Part shown: in pieces, positions 7,938-14,397 of the stretch | Layout of the letters: each line of letters begins with the position of its first letter | Numbering within the stretch: the stretch's first letter is position 1 | DNA from: Treponema sp. | GTDB taxonomy: Bacteria; Spirochaetota; Spirochaetia; Treponematales; Breznakiellaceae | NCBI GenBank assembly: GCA_031257675.1 | Contig: JAIROG010000034.1 | Span: 1-64,000 of the forward strand | Direction: 5' to 3' | Length of the DNA: 64,000 nucleotides | Notes under the pieces: model-generated | Told to the model about the DNA's origin: nothing | The model's input: only the letters and a program-made list of their open reading frames with translations | Databases searched by the model: none | Position numbers and translations under genes: made by a program

Positions 7938-9095
7938 TCAAATTCCGGGGTTTTTCGGATTCCACCGTTCGTAGCCGTTGGCGGGAACTCCATTAGCGGG
8001 AGCGCCATTGGCGGAGCTTCCGTTGGCGGGGACGGTCTCGTGGGGGGCGCTCCCGCTGGCGAGGCTGTCCTCCCAGTTGTCCTTCCCGCTTACCACATCC
8101 ACCCCCAAGTTAAAGTAATGCTCGTACCGTTCCTTGACCTTGCGGGTCCCGCCCTTATGGAGGGCGCACATTAAGAGCGTCTGGGAAAGTCCGTTGGCCG
8201 CCAGCCCCGGCGGGGTGGGAACGGTCTGGTCGCCGCCGGGCATAAGGTTGCCGAATGCCCAGAACGCGCTGAGGGACAGAAGCCCCGCGGGGGTATCGGG
8301 ACATTCGTTCCCAATATCAAGGCAGGCCTTGCTGTTCGGCTCATCCGGAACGGCAATCCACCGGTACACCGCGGAGAGGGCGTTGTCCCGCATCTTCTTT
8401 TCGTGTTCGGGAACCTTGGGCGGGATAACCGCTTTGATAGTGTCCACCGCGTCTTTCCGGGCCGCCTGAATCTGGGACTTGAGTTTTTCCGCCTCCACAA
8501 AGAGGGGGGAATTGGGATCGATTTTATACGGGTCCTCTTTGCAACGCTCCACCGCCTTTTTCAAGAGATCCATTGGGTGTATGCCGTGGACCCGCTTGAA
8601 TTCCTGAAAGGCCACCTCCACCGCGTCCCGCACATATTGTCTCATCTCCGGGTCGATTTTAGACTGGGCTTCGGCAAGCTTCGCCTTGGCGTCGGCCAAA
8701 GCCGAGTCTAGCCGCTGGTTCACCTCCGGGGGAACCTGAGGCAGTTCCACCTTGGCAAAATCCGGCACGGTCGTCTCAAAGCTGGCCGCTATGTCCGCAA
8801 TATCCCGGTCCACCGCGGGATTTCGCCCCAATTCCTCCAACAGGGAGAGGACGCAACGGTAAACCCACCAAACCCCCGCCCGGCGGTGGGCGATATACGC
8901 CAAAAGCTCGCAGGCGCTCTTGTAGTCTCCAAGGCGGGCGAACTTGAACGCCATTTCCTCCGCGTCCCGAACACCCACAAAGTGTTCGGCCAAATCCGGC
9001 CGGATTTTGTACCCCTCCTTGTCCACCGCGTCGTTCAGGGTAACGTACCGAATGAGGGTCAAGTGCTTGTTTAACCAGTCTAGTTTATCTGCCAT
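7938..9095 (-). CDS. DUF6931-like T6SS accessory protein b
   Basis: The N-terminal half (about 1-260) is helical and charged, with no family I can name. The segment around 270-350 contains GLLSLSAFWAFGNLMPGGDQ, a Pro-rich turn and a KVKERYEHYFNLGVDV stretch. It is closely related to a segment of the gene at 12960-13790. The style resembles the DUF6931 domain found beside T6SS genes, named from memory. The C terminus has five PANG/SANG/GANG-like repeats followed by ERWNPKNP; its paralogue has an Asn-rich linker followed by NRWKPELP. Position between the spike genes and tssJ suggests a spike-loading, adaptor or cargo role, which is inference. No signal peptide or membrane segment is visible. 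Confidence 0.7.
   Translation of the reverse strand: MADKLDWLNKHLTLIRYVTLNDAVDKEGYKIRPDLAEHFVGVRDAEEMAFKFARLGDYKSACELLAYIAHRRAGVWWVYRCVLSLLEELGRNPAVDRDIADIAASFETTVPDFAKVELPQVPPEVNQRLDSALADAKAKLAEAQSKIDPEMRQYVRDAVEVAFQEFKRVHGIHPMDLLKKAVERCKEDPYKIDPNSPLFVEAEKLKSQIQAARKDAVDTIKAVIPPKVPEHEKKMRDNALSAVYRWIAVPDEPNSKACLDIGNECPDTPAGLLSLSAFWAFGNLMPGGDQTVPTPPGLAANGLSQTLLMCALHKGGTRKVKERYEHYFNLGVDVVSGKDNWEDSLASGSAPHETVPANGSSANGAPANGVPANGYERWNPKNPGI
7972..8040 (-). repeat. In-frame short tandem repeat encoding the PANG tail
   Basis: Imperfect units of about 15 bases (GGAACT/GGAGCG/GGAGCT with CC-TTGGCG) encode the repeated Ala-Asn-Gly linker in the C terminus of the DUF6931-like protein b. The repeat stays in frame and looks like a flexible spacer. 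Confidence 0.6.
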
Positions 9096-9105
9096 CGTGT
9101 TCCTC

Positions 9106-9498
9106 TCAGGTCATTTTGAGGGCTTTAACCTCAATATCCGAGGCCCCGGCCTTGGTCCTGAGGGCGGAAGCCCCCGAGTCCGCGGCGGTCGCCTCGCCGG
9201 TCAAGGCCCGCGCCTCGGTCTCGCTGGCCTTAACCTCGCCCTCCGCTACGGCGACCCTGTCCTCCGCCAGCTTGCCTTCCGTTTCGGCGGCGGCCACTTC
9301 CGACTTGCTTATGGCCGTGCCGCTTTCCGTCGGATGCATCTCGGTCTTGCCCGTCATGGTGTCCGACTCGTAATTGGTCGCCACCATATCCAGCAGCTTG
9401 CTGGCGACCGCCGCCACAAGCCCCGCGGCCAGCGACGACCCGATAATAGGCGCCACCTCCGCCAGAATCATCGCTCTGGCATCTCCATCAAGTTCCAT
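9106..9498 (-). CDS. Small Ala/Glu-rich protein of unknown function in the T6SS operon
   Basis: The protein has 130 residues. The first 40 include IIGSSLAAGLVAAVASKLLDMV, a glycine/alanine-rich amphipathic or membrane-seeking helix. The remaining 90 residues are a low-complexity run of Ala, Glu, Thr and Ser with repeated ETE/EVKA motifs, likely extended or coiled. A GGAGGAG ribosome-binding site precedes the ATG. It lies between the C-terminal vgrG gene and the DUF6931-like gene b, 13 and 10 bases from them, so it is clearly part of the operon. I do not recognise a family. A spike-delivered or spike-associated small protein is possible but unproven. Confidence 0.65.
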   Translation of the reverse strand: MELDGDARAMILAEVAPIIGSSLAAGLVAAVASKLLDMVATNYESDTMTGKTEMHPTESGTAISKSEVAAAETEGKLAEDRVAVAEGEVKASETEARALTGEATAADSGASALRTKAGASDIEVKALKMT

Positions 9499-9511
9499 AC
9501 ACGCTCCTCCT

Positions 9512-11644
9512 CTATAATTTTTCTACGTAAGACGGTATCACTTCGGTTTTATCCAAGGCCTGTACCGCCAGCTTGCCCACATCGGCGCCCAATTTCGTGA
9601 CGGCGGCGGCAACTTTTATCCCAAACTGGACCTTTTCCGCCGCAATGGACACCGGGACAGAAACATGCTCGCTGGTCTCCGCGTACAGCTTTTTCTGCTT
9701 GCCCGCCTTTATGACAATGTCCCCGCTGCTTTGTAGGCCTATGGACGCAGGCCCACCGATTCCCCCCACTATGGCTATACTCTGTAGGAAACTCTGAATG
9801 ATTCCGTTATCAACGTCCATAGCGCATATATTCAAGCAATCCCTAAACTCGACCTTCTCGGACGGGGTAGGCGCTTTTACGCTCGAATCCGTAAGGCCCG
9901 CCCTAAGAGTCGTCTGCCAACTGCGGGTATACACTTTTTCTACCGCAAAGTAGACATGGGCGGTTATGCCCAGTATCATATTCAGCACGGATACGGCCGT
10001 TTGAATTGGATCGGCGGACGCGGCTCCAATATTCATAACTTCCGCCATAGCGTCTGCCGATATGAGTTCATCCCGCTTGTCGACATCATTATATGCTTCC
10101 ATCTCTGCCAGTATTTCTCTTGCCGCCGTCTTTTCATCGTCGGTGCCAGTCTCCAACTTGTTGATACAGTCCACCATGTGCTTCTCCTCAAGATAGTCGC
10201 TCAAAGCCTTCTCCCTCAAATCAGCGAGTTTTTGTTTACGTTCAGTCATATGTTTGTAATCGCCCCACAAATCATAGAAACTTTTGCCGTTAGTGACGAG
10301 CATTTTGGCGACGTCAAAACCATAATTAACCCAGCCCGAAGCATAAATTTTATTTGGAGCCGCGAGAGACGCGTTAGCCACCGCTATATCTTGCGTGAGG
10401 GTAATCAAATTCATCAGCGCCGCGAATATCTGTTGCGTCTCGCCGTAGGTTTTCTGGTTTATCTGTATGCCGGACATACTCAGCATTCCCACCACGCTTG
10501 AGAGTCCTCCGCCCCAGGCATCGGCGATGCTGAATTTGCGGGACGAAGCGATGTCCACGTTCTCCCCGAACATGCTTATCCCGCCCCGTGCCTTCAGGCT
10601 TAAAGAGGTGGTCTGGGAAAGGACCGCGTTGGTGCGGAGCTTCCCCGTGGTTACCGTGAACCCGGTGTCGTCAATGACCACGACGGTGCGCCCCACCTGA
10701 AGCCGGATCTCCCCCTGCGCCTTAATGACAACGCTTCTGCCCGCCCGGATGTGCACATCCCCGCTGTGGAGCGCCGAATCGTCCCCGGCGGTGTCTCCCA
10801 GGGGCGCCTTGTCCTCCGACCAATACTGCCAACTGTCTCTGGCGTTATCCGCCCGTGTTTCCGGGCTCAGTTCGTCCGTGTTCGACAGCAACTCAAACCG
10901 CTTTGCCTTTATCAGATGGTAATTCTCGGCGCGGGACTCAATATCCCCGGCGGACTGGATATTGATCACGTCCTGACGGAAGTACCGCCGGGGGTCAAGC
11001 GCATTGCCGGACTTCGTCTCATCAAACGTTTTGAGGGTATTCGGCCACTTGGCTTTTTTGTTGTAAAAACCAATTTCCGACCATTTCGCGTTCGACGCCG
11101 CCGTTGGCTGGGTTTCGAGTTCTACGCCATCCTTTTCTTTCTTTTGGGTTTTATTTGTGTTTTTCTCCGCCTTGTAGCGCATCGCCATGCCGTTATCATT
11201 AATAAAATCTGTCATACTGGCGGGATTCAACTGATCCGCAATGTAACCCGTTTTCGTGTTGTCGGTCGTAGACTTCGAGTCTTTTGGGTAGAAGGGAGCA
11301 TTGGCAGCTGGCGTATCAATAAAATAAGACAAAAGAACCCAGTCGCCGCCAGGCGGCGTTACCCCGGTCAGTACGTTTTGAGCGCCGACTCTTGCCTCCG
11401 TATACACGGTTTCCCCTAGCTTTCCTATCAACACCCATTCTCCAACCCGGGGAAAACGAAAAAGCCCCATATCCCCCCCTACAGGCATGGTAACATGGGA
11501 TCGCTTTACATTCGACGCGCCGCTTTTGCCGTCCGGCATGGCATAAAAGATATAATTATTAAAGTCCGCCCGAATCGACTTTCCGATGTCCGCTTCCAAC
11601 ACGGAACCGTCCGAATTACAAACTCTACATTTTAAAAGATCCAT
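9512..11644 (-). CDS. Split VgrG, gp5-like OB and beta-helix part
   Basis: This 710-residue protein looks like the C-terminal half of a VgrG spike. Residues 1-100 form an OB-type module containing VTMPVGGDMGLFRFPRVGEW. From about 280 to 380 a run of short repeats such as GDVHIRAGRSVVIKAQGEIR fits the gp5 triple beta-helix needle. At about 395-610 the pattern changes to a helical, charged insertion, then beta-helix-like repeats resume (SSGDIVIKAGKQKK). The gp27-like half is encoded by the separate upstream gene at 11703-12947. The insertion could be an effector or docking domain; I recognise no fold in it. An AGAGGAAGAAG ribosome-binding site precedes the ATG. Confidence 0.8.
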   Translation of the reverse strand: MDLLKCRVCNSDGSVLEADIGKSIRADFNNYIFYAMPDGKSGASNVKRSHVTMPVGGDMGLFRFPRVGEWVLIGKLGETVYTEARVGAQNVLTGVTPPGGDWVLLSYFIDTPAANAPFYPKDSKSTTDNTKTGYIADQLNPASMTDFINDNGMAMRYKAEKNTNKTQKKEKDGVELETQPTAASNAKWSEIGFYNKKAKWPNTLKTFDETKSGNALDPRRYFRQDVINIQSAGDIESRAENYHLIKAKRFELLSNTDELSPETRADNARDSWQYWSEDKAPLGDTAGDDSALHSGDVHIRAGRSVVIKAQGEIRLQVGRTVVVIDDTGFTVTTGKLRTNAVLSQTTSLSLKARGGISMFGENVDIASSRKFSIADAWGGGLSSVVGMLSMSGIQINQKTYGETQQIFAALMNLITLTQDIAVANASLAAPNKIYASGWVNYGFDVAKMLVTNGKSFYDLWGDYKHMTERKQKLADLREKALSDYLEEKHMVDCINKLETGTDDEKTAAREILAEMEAYNDVDKRDELISADAMAEVMNIGAASADPIQTAVSVLNMILGITAHVYFAVEKVYTRSWQTTLRAGLTDSSVKAPTPSEKVEFRDCLNICAMDVDNGIIQSFLQSIAIVGGIGGPASIGLQSSGDIVIKAGKQKKLYAETSEHVSVPVSIAAEKVQFGIKVAAAVTKLGADVGKLAVQALDKTEVIPSYVEKL

Positions 11645-11702
11645 TTCTTCTTCCTCTTATATACGTTAAGAATAGTTTTGGAAACTCTCTTCCGGTTTTT
11701 CC

Positions 11703-12947
11703 TCAAGAAAGACTTCCAGCCCTTTTGCTGTCGGCTGACAGCGGACAGAACCGCCGCTCCGCGCCGCTTCCCCATTCCAGGCAACTTCCCCGCACTTCGG
11801 TTATTTCGCCGGCAACGCTTTCCGTCCGCGCCGCCAGTTCCACAGGCCACACGGTCCGGTGACGGAGCGTCGTGTGGGTAACCATGGCGGTCATAACTTC
11901 GGAATCCTTCATCCCGTAAAAATGACGCAACTCCAGGACAAGTCCCGGCCGGAAAGACATGGCGGTGGTCCCGGCGGTCCACAGGGCTTTCTCCCGCTCC
12001 GTCTCCATGCGCCGCGCCGCAAGGATAAGCCGTATGTCGTCGTCAACCTCGGCGGGTTGCGCGTCCCGATCATACGTATGAAAGAGGCCGTTCCGGTGTA
12101 TGTGCCGGGCGCCCGGTTCCGTCCCGCCCCATTTCCACTGATCCGATCCGTAATCGGCGTTGGGATATACGGCGCTCACCTTGAAGCCGTCAACTCCGAT
12201 GCTCCGGGTTACGGCCCACCTATCCATTCTCCAGACGCTTTTACCCTCGTCGGCGCTTAAAAAATCAAAGGCGGCGGACACAGGTTCTTCCCGTTTATCG
12301 GAATAAACGACCGGCGAGAGAGGGAATCGTTCGCCGTCTGAAAAATATAACTCCGCGCCGCCCAAGGAATTCTCTGCGGTTTTTGGATGGGTGAACATAA
12401 AGGAAATGCCGTACATGCGCGCAATGCTGTCTATCATATCAAAATCCGACATCATCGACTGCTCAAAACACAGATGTTTGCCGTAGATGCGGCGGGAACA
12501 GTACTTTTCTTCTATCCGGCTCTTGATCTTATATTTGTTCAGGATCGCCTCAAAGATATCCGGGGGATTCATTTGGTAATACGACGCGGACAGCCTGGTA
12601 TGTTTGAGCCGGACAAGTTCCGGTTCCACGACAAAAACATAGCGGTAACAATCCGCCGCCGTTCCGTTGCTGAAGACCCCGTCGTTTGTAATCTCCGTAA
12701 CAATCCCGTGGAGATACCGGGTCCGTCTGGTTTTCGCGTCCCCCAGTTTTTGGGTCATGGTCAGGGAAATTCCCTTGTCCAAGAGCCCGGAAAGCTCCTT
12801 CATATTGCGCTTCTTTTTTGAAAGCGCCGTCAGTTTCCCCCGGTAAGTCTGGGAAAAACCCTCCTCCAACACTAACTCCCAGGGGTACAGATCCTCAAAA
12901 CCGCCCCCGGCAAAATGCATGGTCATGCTGGTAATGTTGTCCGCCAT
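11703..12947 (-). CDS. Split VgrG, gp27-like hub part
   Basis: This 414-residue protein matches the N-terminal gp27-like hub of VgrG/phage gene D proteins. Residues 70-200 contain the family features RYLHGIVTEI, YRYVFVVEPELVRL and PPDIFEAILNKY followed by an FDMIDSIARMYGISF segment. A late domain ends near residue 390 with WPVELAARTESVAGEITEV. In ordinary VgrG the OB and needle domains follow in the same chain, but here the frame stops and a new gene starts 58 bases later with its own ribosome-binding site. No coding frame links the two, so this looks like a true split gene rather than a sequencing frameshift. Together with the next gene it should form the T6SS spike hub. Confidence 0.82.
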   Translation of the reverse strand: MADNITSMTMHFAGGGFEDLYPWELVLEEGFSQTYRGKLTALSKKKRNMKELSGLLDKGISLTMTQKLGDAKTRRTRYLHGIVTEITNDGVFSNGTAADCYRYVFVVEPELVRLKHTRLSASYYQMNPPDIFEAILNKYKIKSRIEEKYCSRRIYGKHLCFEQSMMSDFDMIDSIARMYGISFMFTHPKTAENSLGGAELYFSDGERFPLSPVVYSDKREEPVSAAFDFLSADEGKSVWRMDRWAVTRSIGVDGFKVSAVYPNADYGSDQWKWGGTEPGARHIHRNGLFHTYDRDAQPAEVDDDIRLILAARRMETEREKALWTAGTTAMSFRPGLVLELRHFYGMKDSEVMTAMVTHTTLRHRTVWPVELAARTESVAGEITEVRGSCLEWGSGAERRFCPLSADSKRAGSLS

Positions 12948-12959
12948 ATCGATCTCCTA

Positions 12960-13790
12960 TCAGTGTTTATCACGAGCATTCGGCAACTCCGGCTTCCAGC
13001 GGTTATGGCCGCCGGCGTTTCCATTTGCGTTCCTGTTTTCGTTCTTATTCCCATTTTCGTTTCTGTTCCCTCTTCCTTCCCCGCTCTCCGGCGGCGCTTC
13101 CGGCGAAGGAAGAGGTCTTCCTATGGACTCGGCGATGAACCGCGCTATGGACTTTTCCTTCTCATCATCCGGCGACTCCGCTATCCCCGCCTCGTCCTGC
13201 CATTCCGCGGCGCTCTTGTCCGACGCCTTGGTCCAGTCCGGGTCGGGGAGCCGCTCGTGGGGCATTCTGCTGTCCGCGAGGGAAGCCTCCCAGTTATCCG
13301 TTCCGGTAAGGACATCAACGCCAAGCCTGAAATATTCGGCGTAACGCTCCTTGACCTTGCGGACACCCCCCGGAGAGAGGGCGCAGAGGAGCAGGGTCTG
13401 GGTAAGTCCGTTGGACGCGAGACCCGGCGGCGGGGGAATCACCTGGTCCCCCGCAGGCATCAGGTTGCCGAATGACCAGAACGCGGTCAGGGCGAGGAGT
13501 CCCCCGGGCTGATTGGTAAGAAAATTGTTCCTCACCTCCGAGTCGCTGGGAATGTAGCCCAGCAAGTAATACTGGCCGTCGCTGGCGCTGTCGACAAGGA
13601 CGCTCTCTCCATCGCGGGGAAACCGGTAAAAACCGGTTTCCTTGCCGCCTACGGGCATGACGATATTCACCACTAGCGTCTCGGAATCCGCTTTTTCGCT
13701 TACCTTCGCGTAAAACTGATAGGGATATTTTGCGACCCCACTGGACTCGCCGGCTTTCACGGCGGATACGATCATTTTCTGTAAAGCCAT
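12960..13790 (-). CDS. OB-module plus DUF6931-like T6SS accessory protein a
   Basis: Residues 1-80 form an OB-like module with VVNIVMPVGGKETGFYRFPR, which resembles the module at the start of the split VgrG C part (MPVGG..G.FRFPR.GE.VL). Residues 90-170 contain GLLALTAFWSFGNLMPAGDQ and KVKERYAEYFRLGVDVLTG, the segment shared with the gene at 7938-9095. The tail is an Asn/Glu/Arg/Lys-Asn-Gly repeat linker ending HNRWKPELP. The protein therefore joins a spike-type OB fold to a DUF6931-like domain. I infer a spike-associated adaptor or cargo, with the two paralogues bracketing the vgrG genes. It starts with a good TTGGAGG site upstream of the ATG. Confidence 0.72.
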   Translation of the reverse strand: MALQKMIVSAVKAGESSGVAKYPYQFYAKVSEKADSETLVVNIVMPVGGKETGFYRFPRDGESVLVDSASDGQYYLLGYIPSDSEVRNNFLTNQPGGLLALTAFWSFGNLMPAGDQVIPPPPGLASNGLTQTLLLCALSPGGVRKVKERYAEYFRLGVDVLTGTDNWEASLADSRMPHERLPDPDWTKASDKSAAEWQDEAGIAESPDDEKEKSIARFIAESIGRPLPSPEAPPESGEGRGNRNENGNKNENRNANGNAGGHNRWKPELPNARDKH

Positions 13791-13816
13791 AACACCTCCA
13801 AGTCACTGCTCCTTGT

Positions 13817-14039
13817 TTAGGGGATCGCCGCCGGCGCGACGGCGCTGAAATCCCCTTCCCGGTTGATCTCCCGGCGACCCGCGAAGCAGACGGTTTTGAC
13901 CCGGTACTTCCCGTCTAAGGTTATCGAAAAGGAATGACGGGCGTCGAAGGCGGAGTTGACCATATCCTTCTTCCGCCTCGTCCCGCAACTCCCTTTCGAA
14001 GGCGGCAACATTAGTCGCGTTTTCAAGGTTTGCAGTCAT
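13817..14039 (-). pseudogene. Small T6SS-operon gene split by a frameshift
   Basis: From the ATG at 14039 the frame gives MTANLENATNVAAFERELRD and then runs into Arg/Gly-rich sequence that looks out of frame. At about 13965-13970 a one-base shift gives KDMVNSAFDARHSFSITLDG and continues sensibly to a stop at 13817-13819. The composite of about 73 residues reads as one protein, so a single-base indel is likely. It could be a real mutation, a sequencing error or programmed frameshifting at the purine run GGAAGAAGG. No family is recognised. It lies between the PAAR gene and the DUF6931-like gene a. Confidence 0.5.
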
Positions 14040-14106
14040 ATCAGGTCTCCTTATTTTTCGGGGATCGCTCCTCGTTTCCGGCAGGCGGCAAAACTCGCTC
14101 CCTATT

Positions 14107-14397
14107 TTATACGATCACGTTTACGTTGGGGCAAACCAACACTGCGGTGGAAACCGGGAAGCCCAGCATGGACACCCCCGTGACCAAGCTGCCGATGTTT
14201 GCCGTGGGACGTCCCTTGGCCAGCTTGTTTATCGCGGTGGTCATGGTGATGACCCCGGCAATACACAGGGGTCCCGCCACGGCATCCCCCATGCAGGCCA
14301 CGGGCAGTCCCTTGACCATGGTAGTCAGGGCGCCGGGGCCGATGATCACATCCCCGGTGGCGGTTAAGTTGGCGATGGTCGCGGTAGGTGTGGGCAT
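14107..14397 (-). CDS. PAAR-like spike tip protein
   Basis: A 96-residue Gly/Thr/Val-rich protein with the turn-rich pattern of PAAR proteins: GDVIIGPGALTTMVKGLPVA, then CMGDAVAGPLCIAG and a later CPNVNVIV end. PAAR proteins form the sharp cone on the VgrG needle and can carry effectors. This copy has no extra domain, so it is a plain tip. Its ATG follows the tssH stop with no gap, and the AAGGAGG site is inside the end of tssH, so the two are translationally linked. Confidence 0.85.
   Translation of the reverse strand: MPTPTATIANLTATGDVIIGPGALTTMVKGLPVACMGDAVAGPLCIAGVITMTTAINKLAKGRPTANIGSLVTGVSMLGFPVSTAVLVCPNVNVIV

Noticed and set aside
7972-8040. CRISPR-like short repeats
   Set aside because: Units are about 15 bases, contiguous, and in frame within a gene; no spacers. 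No CRISPR array or cas gene is present in the window.
13803-14039. Intact 78-codon gene instead of a frameshifted one
   Set aside because: After about residue 25 this frame is Arg/Gly/Pro-rich and unprotein-like, while the neighbouring frame reads well to its stop.
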